Shown here piece after piece: positions 1 to 11,186 of a DNA stretch of 22,500 bases. Both the position numbers and the translations under genes were made by a program. The stretch lies in NCBI GenBank assembly GCA_009663005.1, contig CM018906.1, positions 257,292 through 279,791 on the forward strand. Direction: 5' to 3'. A model generated the notes under the pieces. That model had not been told where the DNA came from, made no database searches, and was given only the letters and a program-made list of their open reading frames with translations. This DNA is from Actinidia chinensis. Taxonomy: Eukaryota; Streptophyta; Magnoliopsida; Ericales; Actinidiaceae. Each line of letters begins with the position of its first letter. Positions within the stretch are counted from its first letter, which is position 1.

Positions 1-678
1 AAAACAAAATAGCTAGTTTAGACAACAAAAACCAAGTTACCAAGTAGGAAGTGGTTCCTGTTACACCTGGTGCCTCAATATACTAAAAGATACTAGAGGT
101 ACACACCAGAATGCATAAAACATGTTCAAACCATTCTAATTCAGTCAGTGAGCTGCAAACATTTCCTAATTTCACAGGTAGCTCGATCTCAGCAATAGAG
201 AGATATGTTGAGAATTTATTTCTTAATTTTTTTGAGTAGTGAGTATATCATATTTGAATAAAAAAAAGGTTACATAACCTTAAATTGAAAGAACTTTTTG
301 GTCTGTAAACTTAAAGGAAAATAAAAGGGTTTTAACACACACAAAAAGGAGTTAAAGATAAAATGAGATTATTTTACCTGCACCAGCAATTACAACCTTC
401 AAAGGTTTATCTGGACGAAGAGAAGTACGAAAGGATGAAGAAAAGTAAGCAGCTTCCAGAAAATTTAAAGTACTGTCAAGGTCTGGTCTTGGATAATCCA
501 TACAAATCACCTTCAAGATAAAGAAATAACTATTTACCCAAAAAAGATAAAGAAATAACATTAACACGAAAGATTAGCGACAATTTGTGAAAACCTGACA
601 AGCCTATTAAATTTATGAAGAAGACCTGCAAAGGTCCATGCCTTTCCTTAACCTGTTTCCAACGCTTGGACCCATGAA
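1..678 (-). pseudogene. PDS: Phytoene desaturase (PDS) copy B, 5'-truncated and cut by the window edge
   Basis: Second, downstream copy of PDS. Exon 2 is at 378-510 (133 nt, AG/GT borders). It encodes the family segment ICMDYPRPDLDS, then LNFLEAAYFSSSFRTS, ending at the dinucleotide-binding start KVVIAGAG. Only the 3' end of exon 1 precedes it, at about 627-678. That fragment corresponds to the end of the transit-peptide exon of copy A, but it lacks roughly 25 internal bases. It also has one base fewer in the GGCATG-CGACC stretch, which shifts its frame. Homology to copy A stops near 678, where copy A intron 10 begins. Exon 2 itself is open and differs from copy A by one seen codon (Asn instead of Lys). 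Intron 2 runs off the left edge, so exons 3 onward are unseen; whether the downstream part is functional cannot be judged here. Confidence 0.85.
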
Positions 679-1424
679 GGCTGCTCTATGTACTTAGAAA
701 TGAGTTTTCTGAAATTCAAGTATTGTTTCCTAAAATGCACCAAACCCATTGAAGATCTAGATGCCCAAGTTGAGATACAGATAACCCAATTAAAGAATTT
801 AGAAACAGATCACCTGAGAATTTTATTGTAGAATAAAAATGACAATAACTCTACACAATGCACCTGCTAAAAAGTAGATGATCGATGTGTTCTTCATCTT
901 CTTGTCGAACCTGCAAATTGAAGTCAACTTATTCATCAACCAATGAGCTATTATCCAGCTATCAAAGATTAAATTATATGCTTCAAGTTACATGCTGCCC
1001 CAACAACCTAAAGCAATTATGGACATTTTGAGAGACATTTGCTTGCGTGCAACGTTACAAATGTGATATGCATCATTACGCAAAATTATAGCATTCACTG
1101 CAACTAAAAAGAATAGCTATAGATTGAAGAAAATGAAGGAATATGCAATGGGAGAAGCATGGTTACAACAATGTTCTTACATTCATGTAATTGAAACAAT
1201 AACAAAGACTTTTCATGGCATTGACCCTTCTTCTTTTCATGTCTACAAATTTCTGGGTCACAAGTTGAACAAAGAAGTTCAACATATCTGTCCACTGTGT
1301 CAAAAAAATTAAATTTTGCATGGATGGGAACCATACTCTCAAGCACAAAAAATATACAAAATGAAAGAGAGAAGGTAATTTTCTAAAATAGTTTCAATAG
1401 CATTCATATATAAAGAACCGTCTA

Positions 1425-1664
<240 letters not shown>

Positions 1665-1667
1665 TTA

Positions 1668-1832
<165 letters not shown>

Positions 1833-2230
1833 TTATTATTAAATATTTTAGATTGGATAGGTTGCATAACAGAAACAATTTCATGTCATTCCTACCAGAA
1901 AAACTGGAACAAAAATATAAAAAAAATTACCCCCATCAATGAAATGGAAAAAAAGAGACATAGACTCAAGTACCTAAACAAACATTTCAGGGAGAAAGAA
2001 ACAGAAAATAACAGCAGCATATACGCGGAAAGATTATAAACGATGGCCCTACATGAGGGTGCCTGTGTTGGCATGTACAAAAAGAAAATGGAAATTTCAA
2101 GAAAATGGTGAAGTAACTTGGTCTCAGAATCACATACAATAATTTTACTCCCCAAATACTCACAGTGATGATCAACTAATCCTATATCACACGATTTGAA
2201 TGAAATTTAAGTCAACATTTAGGAAAATTA

Positions 2231-2356
<126 letters not shown>

Positions 2357-2560
2357 CTAAAAGGATGGGAAAGAATAGAAAACAATTAGTTACTTGCAAA
2401 GTTCATCTAAGAAAAACGTTATAAGAGTACACCAACTATGCAGCCTTCCAATATAACCAGGCAGAGCTCTTGATCTAGTCAAGATAGCTTCACTAGCTGA
2501 AGCCCTATTTATCTCTCTACGCAACATAAACCCAGCTAGAGAGTGTAATCAGAATAACTA

Positions 2561-2803
<243 letters not shown>

Positions 2804-3234
2804 TTATGTCAATTAATAATGTGCTTGCAAGGGATGGGATTCATTATCCTTAATCATCATCCATCGAGTGATATCATCAGGGAGATCCTGGTCATAGTAT
2901 TCAAACAACTTAAAAAATGTTAAAGATTTTACGATTTGAAACAAAGCATATTTTAGGTTTTTGAATGTCAATAGACTTCCAAATTACACCAAGTTGACAA
3001 CACTTTCTCACTAATGGAAAACAATCTAAGATGAACTCCCTAAAGCAGAATCCCGGCTTTTTTCTCGCGAGTTAGTGGTCAGGGTTCTTGCAGTTACAAA
3101 GTTCACATATCCAACTTCATTATTCTCTTTCAAGTTTTAAGTTATCAAAGCTAAATGAAATTTAGGCAGTCAAATCAAAGATGAACATGCTTTGGTTCTT
3201 ATAATGTCCAATGATGATTTCACACACGCTTTTA

Positions 3235-3444
<210 letters not shown>

Positions 3445-3598
3445 CTAGTAGGATCGAATACAAAATATGCAATTTAGATAGAGTTTCTGTATCAACCTCA
3501 ACAGAACAGATGTCATTATATACATGCAGAAACACTTATGATGTGAAAGCATTAGGACAAAAATTTCAATAATAAACCCATCCTAAAGTAAGGTTCTA

Positions 3599-3748
<150 letters not shown>

Positions 3749-4454
3749 TTAAATAAGTGAAAATTTGATTATAAGCTAAATTCCTATATTGTCAATACCG
3801 AAACTTTTGGGTTTAACATCTCACAATAATTGATTCAGAATAAAATTTATGTTGCCGTAATACAATTTTTGTCTATATAACTCCTCATTCAAGCCATCTA
3901 TTTCCAAATCTGCCCTGTATAGTTAACCTGTTCAGAAATTTAATTTTCTATATCTAAATCCTCGACAATCATTTTTATTGGAGGGTCTAGAAGCTTCACG
4001 AGAGAACAAAAGCTTCAATCTGATACAGAATCTGGTCCAAGCAAGTGATGAACATGGCCATGACACTCAGAACAAGAGAAACAACGAAAAAGACAGGGAG
4101 CAGCCATTGTCTTATGCTGATAAGAGGGGAAAATAGAGAATCTCACAAACCTTTCCACCTAAAACATCCCTTGCTTCCAATAATATAGTTTATGACCTGC
4201 ATCTGCTAAATACTTTGCAGTTGACAAACCAGCCAAACCTGACAGAATGTCAACAATTAAAATTTAGCATCACAATAGAAGACTGTAATAACATAATTAT
4301 TCTTTGAAGAAGCTCAGAATATGACAGACTGAGAACATCATTTAGTGATCACTTAAAGTTTTGGTGCTTGAAGCAGTCACATCCACTCAGAAGAAGTTTG
4401 AATGTTTGGGACATTCACACCTCCTGTTTTTTTGGTGTTCGGGAATAAGGGTAT

Positions 4455-4715
4455 TTACACCTTCATATATATGGTTGAAAGACTACAATTTAAAAGAGCT
4501 GTTTAGGATTCACATTCCATAACTTAAGTTCAGTCAATCATGAATGTCAGCCCGACAGCCACTGGATAAAACAAATACACACTCCTGCATTTATATAACT
4601 ATGGTTAAAGCACAAGAGTTAAAAAGAGCTCTCCAGCATCCAAATTCAGCACTCCTCATGGATTTAGAATATGGTTAAAGCACAAGAGCTTTTAAGCATT
4701 CAAATTCAATCGCTT
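4455..4715. repeat. Degenerate short tandem repeats in PDS copy A intron 2
   Basis: Three diverged versions of a motif, a TATGGTTRAA core followed by AAGAGCT and then a CATTC/CATCC-AAATTC tail, lie at about 4468, 4600 and 4671. The last two share the 17-base stretch from TATGGTTAAAGCACAAGAG. They are intronic with no visible coding content. Confidence 0.5.
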
Positions 4716-4756
4716 ATGCTTATCCAAACTGGAATACCAACTCTCATCCAATTAGT

Positions 4757-5460
4757 AAAACAAAATAGCTAGTTTAGACAACAAAAACCAAGTTACCAAG
4801 TAGGAAGTGGTTCCTGTTACACCTGGTGCCTCAATATACTAAAAATACTAGAGGTACACACCAGCATGCATAAAACATGTTCAAACCATTCTAATTCAGT
4901 CAGTGAGCTGCAAACATTTCCTAATTTCACAGGTAGCTCGATCTCAGCAATAGAGAGATATGTTGAGAATTTATTTCTTAATTTTTTTGAGTAGTGAGTA
5001 TATCATATTTGAATAAAAAAAAGGTTACATAACCTTAAATTGAAAGAACTTTTTGGTCTGTAAACTTAAAGGAAAATAAAAGGGTTTTAACACACACAAA
5101 AAGGAGTTAAAGATAAAATGAGATTATTTTACCTGCACCAGCAATTACAACCTTCAAAGGTTTATCTGGACGAAGAGAAGTACGAAAGGATGAAGAAAAG
5201 TAAGCAGCTTCCAGAAATTTTAAAGTACTGTCAAGGTCTGGTCTTGGATAATCCATACAAATCACCTTCAAGATAAAGAAATAACTATTTACCCAAAAAA
5301 GATAAAGAAATAACTATTTACATTAAAGATTAGCGACAATTTTCTGAAAACCTGACAAGCCTATTAAATTTATGAAGAAGACCTGCAAAGGTCGCATGCC
5401 TTTCCTTGGTCTGTTTCCAACGCTATGTGGATCATGAATTTTGAACCTACGACCCATGAA
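4757..5460. repeat. Long direct repeat, partner of 1-678
   Basis: Positions 4757 onward repeat positions 1 onward in the same orientation, covering intron 2, exon 2, intron 1 and the end of exon 1 of PDS. By eye only a few differences occur in the first 560 bases: a missing G at the counterpart of 89, A/C at 110, and A/T inside exon 2. Small indels accumulate after about 560 and homology ends near 678/5460. The offset is about 4.78 kb at the exon 1 end. This is the visible part of a head-to-tail tandem duplication. Confidence 0.95.
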
Positions 5461-5661
5461 ATCACTCCCTCGAAATGATAGCGCATTGAGTTGCCTTGAA
5501 TTATAGTGACAACCACATCTCCAAGTAGATTGTGGATTCCAAAAGTTCCTTACATTGATTTGCCCGGTCAAGTTGACGGCAGAAACATGTCCAATTTGAG
5601 AGATTTTATCAAACCCAATATGCAACATTCCGGACAAAGTTTTAGAGATAGAATTTCACAA

Positions 5662-6400
5662 CTGCAACAATAGGATCCCTGCCATAAAAATTACGCACAA
5701 CTTACACAATCATCTTCTCAAATAAAAATACCTGACCATCGCTACATTAATGTAATGGAAGTTATTGCTAAGAGATTAAGAAGTAGAGAAAAAGTAGCAA
5801 ACCAATCCATAACCCCAATTTTCTTAAAACCAGAAGCTGTATTGCAACAATTTCATCACCGATTCATACATCCTAAAGAATTTCCAAAAGTTGGACCAAG
5901 AAGAAGGAGAAGAAGTCATATTGAGTGAAAGAAGACAACATTAGAGAAGGAAAATTAAACTAGAGAAGGGTTCCATGACAATTTATCTATTTTTGTTTCA
6001 GTATAATCAACTCGGGAACAAATTGGGTACGATAACTGAGAGACAGTTCCTTTTTACCTTGTAGAAAATCAAATCCGGGCTTAAGAAAGCTAATTTATGC
6101 TTCCTTGGAATTCAACGAACGGGATAATGAAATACCTTGAGGAAAAGCTAAGTTTGGGGCATAAGCAGGGAATTGTGGCGGTGTTTTGGCAGTAATCAGT
6201 GAAGAAATTGTGGGTAGAGAGAGAGATGAGGTTTTGGCCACTTTCGTAGTTAGGAAAGGGTTTGCCGTCGCTGGAATATTCTATCCCATCCTCTCTCTCT
6301 CTCTGACTCACGTTGGAAGTGGTGATGGTCTGAGACTCTCTTTTACTGTGTGTTTGGGTAGCGGGATAGATAACTCCGTTATGGAACAAGTTTTAAACTA
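5662..6400 (-). other. PDS copy A 5' leader with a probable 5'-UTR intron
   Basis: Upstream of the first coding exon a good acceptor (TTGTTGCAG) ends at 5662. Two plausible donors lie further up, CAAG/GTAAAA at 6056-6057 and CAAG/GTATTT at 6134-6135. This fits a 5'-UTR intron of about 400-470 bases, an arrangement I recall for plant PDS genes. An upstream non-coding exon would extend to about 6400 and includes a short CT/GA run at 6292-6304. A 99-codon open frame here (6090-6389) has no recognisable similarity and is taken as leader sequence. Transcript ends are not determinable from sequence. Confidence 0.45.
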
Positions 6401-6794
6401 GTCTAGTGCCACGCTATTCTCCCACGGAATAACCGCACAGGTTCGTTTCGACCAAATATTACAATGACCTCCCCAGAGGTTTTTCTTTAATACAGATTAC
6501 CCTTATTGTTTTGAAAAATTACAGTCTCCTCCCTTAAGGTTTAAACTTTAAATCACATTACATTTTTCTAATTATAGACAACTTACATATTTTGATTACA
6601 TCAACTGCAAAAATTTAGGTATTACCAATTCTAACCCTCATATTCCCTCTCTTCTGCGTCTCCGACTCTCCCAAAAACTAGAGGACGGTACACCTAAACA
6701 AAATACAAAGATTATACATACATAACAAAAATGTACCACCACCCCAAGCCACAACCAACGTTCTACCACCTCCCCAAGCCCATGTTACCGCCAC

Positions 6795-6829
<35 letters not shown>

Positions 6830-7666
6830 ACAAACACCTTAACTCCATAGAAACACATCACCGATGTCTACTCAACCACAATCACCGTGCAAAACCATCA
6901 ACTACCTAACTGAGGCCACTGCTACAACCTCATCTCAATTTGACGAAGACAGATGCAGAAAAGATTTAATTATAGAGAAGCAAAATTGAAGTAATGAAGC
7001 AACAAAGCAATTATCGTGCTATTGAACTGGAAGAACGATTGGGTCTAATTGAACACCACGGACTCGAGGTTAATCCATGACGAATACCCAATTACTGTCT
7101 AATTAATTTCGGGCCATAGCAACAATGCCCACCCTTATGTGGAATCTAATTCTACCGCCAACACCCTGTAGCTGCAATCCTAACCTCTCCAACAGTCGCC
7201 CCCCCCCCTATATCTGCCTTCACCGCCCCTCCATCTAGAAGGTTCTGAACTTCTGGTAGAGTATTTGTTCCGTAAAACTGAAACACTCGCAATTTGGTTA
7301 TTAAAGGAAAACAAAAAAGATAATTGATTAAATAAAAACCTCCATTGATCTTAGAATCACATAGCACAACAATAACAGAAGCTTGCAAACCCTAGCCTGC
7401 CATGATAAGCTTTATGGACTACATTCAAACAGCACTAGCCACTCTCTTGTAATCTAAAACGAGTTTTCCAATCATATTGAAATTCAATAGATTGAAAAGC
7501 ATAAATTGTGACTTCACCCATCAGATAAGCAGCAGCTATATGTTAACTCAAGCTGTTATAATCTTATAGTTTCTGCTGGAGGATGACATAGTGAACAAAC
7601 AAGATCCCCTGTTGCATTTGCAACCACAACCGAATGTATCTTCAGAAAGAGAGAAGAGCAGATCAA
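6401..7666. other. Intergenic, low complexity, no gene recognised
   Basis: Between the RPT1 remnant and the PDS leader. It contains stretches such as ATTACAGTCTCCTCCCTTAAG (about 6520-6540) that look like decayed dispersed plant repeat, CCACC-rich sequence at about 6730-6800, the CT microsatellite and a run of C at about 7199-7208. The short open frames (for example 7152-7388 minus) show no family motifs. Confidence 0.6.
6799..6826. repeat. (CT)14 microsatellite
   Basis: Uninterrupted CT dinucleotide repeat, flanked by CCACCAT on the left and GTTACA on the right. It lies about 400 bases upstream of the inferred PDS copy A leader, where such tracts are common in plant promoters, but no function is shown. 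Confidence 0.95.
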
Positions 7667-8212
7667 TCAATTGTAGACCATATACTTGGGGGTGGCACTG
7701 AACTTCTGGTACCCCTTGATAACTTTGTTCACAGCATCAAGGAAGTCTTTCTCTGTCACTGTTTTCCTCCGTGCTTGAATGGCATACATTCCAGCCTCCG
7801 TACACACGCTCCTAATGTCAGCTCCTGAATGAGAAGATCCAAAACTTGAGCCAAAACTTTAAAAACAAAAAACTTCTGTTTTTTTTTTAATTTATTAACA
7901 TCATATAGCGGAGCAAGTCAAAAGAGCAAGCGCTGCAATGTGTTGTTTCTAACATAACGGTCGCAGAGGAAACCTCATTATTTCAATAGAATAAAACGCT
8001 GAATCAAGAAGCTAGGTCAAACCATCAAGTGTGTATATCTTACGACAATTTATGCTTTTCAAGGGGGGGGACGGAAGAGGTATATTAATAGAAAGAAAAA
8101 AGTTCGAAATTGATTTAACAAAGTTTATAGGAAAGAAAAAGTAAGCAAATTTACATTTTTTGCTCACCTCATATTAATAACTAATAGTTATCTAACAATG
8201 ACAATATGAATA

Positions 8213-8521
8213 ATTGACAAATACCAATTTGTTTGATGAATGACAATTGTAGACTACATAATACATTGGAACTACTTGTTATGCCATTTCCATTCTTACA
8301 TAAAAAAAAATTTAAAAATTAAAAAAAATTACACAAAACTCGTTTTAACTCAGTAACAGATTGACAAGTACCAATTTATCTACCTTGGAGATCAGAAAAG
8401 GGACGATTGTAAACTACATAATATATTGGAACAACTTGTTATGCCATTTCAACCCTCAAATAAAAAAATTCAAAAAAAAAAAAAAGGAAATCATACAACT
8501 TGTTTTACCTTAGTAATAGAT
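8213..8521. repeat. Diverged tandem repeat, two units of about 147-162 bp
   Basis: Unit 1 starts at 8213 and unit 2 at 8360. Shared landmarks are ATTGACAARTACCAATTT, then ACTACATAATAYATTGGAAC followed by TTGTTATGCCATTTC, then an A-rich tract, and TYGTTTTAMCTYAGTAAYAGAT. The units differ at many positions and in A-tract length, so the duplication is old. It lies inside the RPT1 remnant where the AAA+ exons would be expected. Confidence 0.8.
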
Positions 8522-8739
8522 CAAACCCTGGTTTCTATCTACATTTGTTAACTTGCTTGACGGAGGAAAGATTTTACAAGACACGTGGCAATCTCTCTCT
8601 CTTTTTTCAATATGGTAACTTCGTCCTTAATCATACCAGAACAGAACTACCTTTCATCAAGGTTCAAACATATCAAAACCACACATAAAAACATGACATG
8701 TATTCAGTAAAACTTAAAAGAGACACCTTCATCATCTTC

Positions 8740-8985
8740 TTACCCCCGCAACCAGCAGTCACCCTGACCTCTCAGCTCTTCCCACCCTCACCAGCGCCGC
8801 CCCATTTTTTCCTGCGGGCCTCCATCTCCTGCTTCCCTCGCCAGCACTGCCCCCTCCCCTTTCCCTGCCAGCGCCCCATCATTTACCCTCCCTCCACCGG
8901 TAATGCCCCCCTCCCTCTACCAAATGCCAGCAATGCCTCCTTCCTCCCATTCCCCTTCTTTACCATCCCTCTGCCAGCTCCAAGC
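8740..8985. other. C-rich, strand-asymmetric low-complexity tract
   Basis: About 245 bases of C/T-rich sequence with recurring CCAGC, GCCCC and CCCTCC motifs, in sharp contrast to the AT-rich flanks. The minus strand is correspondingly G-rich with several runs of three or more G. It yields a Pro/Ser-rich open frame on the plus strand (8698-8994), which I attribute to composition and not to a gene. Confidence 0.7.
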
Positions 8986-8987
8986 AT

Positions 8988-9263
8988 TTACTAGAAAAAG
9001 TTATTGGTATAGAGAACTTTATTCAGAAATAAAGTTACTAGAAAAAGTTAGGGGAGAATATATCACATATATCATATGTACAAATGTAAATGGATTAACT
9101 TGAAGACCAAAAGGAACTATACCTTTGCAATTTGCTTAACATTTATGACATATTTTGCATCTTCAGTGTTTGGGCTGATGATCTTTGTGCACCTTGCCAG
9201 TTGCCACCTATTTGCCAAAACCATTAATGCTCAAGAAATGAAATGTTATTGGTATAGAGAACT
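8988..9263. repeat. Short perfect direct repeats in the RPT1 remnant
   Basis: Two different short repeats overlap here. A 16-base element, TTACTAGAAAAAGTTA, occurs at 8988-9003 and 9035-9050. A 19-base element, GTTATTGGTATAGAGAACT, occurs at 9000-9018 and 9245-9263, the latter between RPT1 pieces 1 and 2. A small hairpin (AACTTTATT/AATAAAGTT) sits between the first pair. They look like footprints of local duplication or insertion; no transposon termini are recognisable. Confidence 0.75.
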
Positions 9264-9386
9264 CCAGCTCAGCAACTGCCAGAAACCACACCCTAGAGGC
9301 TGCTCCTCCTGCATCATTTGCTTATCAGAAACAAGATCCCATTGGCTAGGTGCCACTAAGCCAGTATCAGACTCCTTGATACCCAT

Positions 9387-10441
9387 GGTAACACGAAGAG
9401 TGACACATTCATTTCAGCATATTCAGGTACAAGTTTAGACTTCTATAAATGAAGTAATGACGATGCATTTATGTCAAGAAAAGACACAAAAATAAAGAAC
9501 AATAAAACTACTACTTGATATGACCTCTTATAAGGAAAGGTCTTGGAATAAACTGTAACACCATTCTGTGTGAGAAGAATGTAAATGACAAACAAAATTA
9601 TTCTCTGGTACGAAATAAAGGTTAAATATAGTAGATTCAGACTGATAAATTTTAAATTTATTTAGAAGAGAACATGACAGGGTATTCCTACAAGCTCTGA
9701 TCATCTATTCTAGACTCTCTCACATTGGTGGGGTTGTAAGTTTGGCTGAACGAAAAATACCACGAGATATTGACCTCCAGCCGATTTTAATTTCCTCTCC
9801 CCTCTTTATGATGGTAGAATAAGGCTTTTAAACCCGTTTGCAGAAGAAAAAAATCCAATGGTTCAGGTTCACTGAAAATACAATAATCTATCATACTACC
9901 CAGCAACGTATTAGAACAACTTATTTTATTGATAAAAGGCTGATTTAGATTTGGATTTATGGATTAAAAGAAAAAATGAATTTTATGAAGCTAATTTTAA
10001 TTTTTTGTTTAATTATAAAAATTAAAATATTCAAATTACAGCCTAAAGGTAATCCAATTCACAGATTTTCGTTTTTTAGGGTAAATTATTCAAAATCCAA
10101 TCTTGATTGGGACAACAAGAAGCCTATTTTTAACTTAGTCAGAAACATAACACAAAAATCTTCCATTCATTACTCTGAAGTGATTTGGAAAAAATTATCG
10201 TTGGCCAATTATAAGTACAACTATATAGACTTTGACTACTTCATTACTTGACACAGAAGGAAAAACAAAGCATGGAATCCGAAGTAAATTTTCATTTAAA
10301 TAATCAATAATAAATAGAAACATTAAGTCAAACTAAATTGATAGGAATATATACATGAATACAAACTTCAAGATACTCGGAACAATTACAAGTCACAAAC
10401 TTTAGGGATTCATAAGAGAGAGTCAGAGTAATTCCATAAAA
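9387..10441. other. Intergenic, AT-rich, no gene recognised
   Basis: No RPT1 N-terminal exon (the MAPKEDVK-type start of the family) could be found here. The 91-codon plus-strand open frame at 9976-10251 is very AT-rich, dominated by Ile/Lys/Asn/Phe codons, and has no family motif; I treat it as chance. Confidence 0.6.
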
Positions 10442-10558
10442 TTAAGAAGAGCGTGTCGTCCTCTTCAGGGGCCGTTTCTTCTCGTCGTTGATATCGTCTT
10501 CTGAGGTTTCACCACCAAAAACGAGGTTTATTCTTCCCACAGAGGGCACAATGGTCTT
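10442..10558 (-). other. Unassigned open segment, possibly a gag-like fragment
   Basis: A minus-strand open segment of 38 codons ends at a TAA (10442-10444) and is bounded upstream by two stops. It includes VGRINLVFGGETSEDDINDE followed by a basic tail KKRPLKR. The I-N-x-V-x-G-G pattern followed by charged residues loosely recalls a stretch found in plant Ty3/gypsy gag proteins. The surrounding 10560-10800 block is more GC-rich than its flanks and contains a TCTAGGGTTT-type leader motif. No start, no domain and no LTR are visible, so this is only a candidate relic. Confidence 0.25.
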
Positions 10559-11186
10559 TCATCACCACGCGGAGCACCGCTTCACCACGGACACCCCTGT
10601 CCGTCCTATGTCCGACTATGGATGGAGTTCGAAGACGGTCCAAGAAGAAATCAGGGAGAAGAAAAGTAAAGCCAAACCCTAGAGAAGAGCAGAACACGGA
10701 GAACAAATCTTTAGCCTCACAAATCCGGGAGCAACTCCAGACCCCAAACAGGGTGTTAAGGTCTTCTCGGCCCAGGGCCCCTTCTACCCCTACTCTTTTC
10801 AAGAATTTTTTCTCAAGAATTCACTCTTTTTTTTATTTATTTTTTTATTGTCCGTATTATTACAGATTTTTTCCAAACGACATATTCATATCATGTTTGT
10901 TTATAAGCAGGGTCGGATCCAGAAATAGGATTTTGATTGTTTATAAGCAAGGGACGAATCCAGAAACAAAACTTTCACTCTTCATTCCACCAAACAAGCT
11001 ATTAAATTTTCTAGGGCATGATTGTGCATTGGAAGTTCAAAAATAAGATGGTATATGCTAAAATTCAACATGAACTTTATAAATGCTAAAATATCATCCT
11101 TATTTTTTCTTTTTAAATTAGGAAAGAACCTTGTGATCTCGTGCTCCCCAAAAAAATATCCAAATAGAACTATTTTATTTTAGCGA
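10559..11186. other. Intergenic stretch downstream of the Mit_KHE1-like gene
   Basis: Contains a GC-richer block to about 10800 with open frames on both strands that show no family similarity, then poly-T/AT-rich sequence. A TTTATT at 11174-11179 could be a minus-strand AATAAA-type polyadenylation signal, but it lies unusually close to the stop codon of the neighbouring gene, so it may not be the one used. Confidence 0.5.
10897..10967. repeat. Imperfect 40-bp tandem repeat
   Basis: TTGTTTATAAGCA followed by GGGTCGGATCCAGAAA at 10897-10925 is repeated at 10937-10966 as TTGTTTATAAGCA then AGGGACGAATCCAGAAA. The GG-CGGATCCAGAAA type sequence resembles the edge of dispersed plant repeats, but no terminal inverted repeats were found. 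Confidence 0.65.

Larger units (their letters stand above)
7667..9386 (-). pseudogene. RPT1: 26S proteasome ATPase subunit RPT1 remnant lacking the AAA+ core
   Basis: RPT1 (regulatory subunit 7) is one of six AAA+ ATPases that unfold substrates at the base of the proteasome regulatory particle. Three pieces remain, in correct order. Piece 1, about 9292-9383, reads [20 protein letters not shown] then [10 protein letters not shown]. Piece 2, 9123-9207, reads [23 protein letters not shown]. Piece 3, the last exon 7667-7824, reads [15 protein letters not shown], then [20 protein letters not shown], and ends in MVYN and a stop at 7667-7669. Missing are the first about 60 residues and everything between QIAK and ADIRS, including Walker A, Walker B, sensor and arginine-finger segments. 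Only about 1.3 kb of AT-rich and C-rich non-coding DNA separates pieces 2 and 3. The splice acceptor before GIKE is lost (ATG replaces AG), the donor after QPL is altered, and piece 2 carries an extra 7 bases (CTGGCAA). It cannot encode a working ATPase. Confidence 0.9.

Noticed and set aside
1104..1346. 80-codon minus-strand open frame in PDS intron 9
   Set aside because: No PDS or other family motif; it lies between exon 9 (ends 1427) and exon 10 (starts 910) with proper splice sites on both.
6090..6389. 99-codon minus-strand open frame above PDS
   Set aside because: Position fits the non-coding leader of PDS copy A; no similarity recognised and it would not join in frame with a transit peptide in any way I could support.
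8698..8994. 98-codon Pro/Ser-rich plus-strand open frame
   Set aside because: Explained by the C-rich low-complexity tract; no start context, conservation or motif.
9976..10251. 91-codon plus-strand open frame
   Set aside because: Codon content follows AT-rich background and no family similarity is seen.
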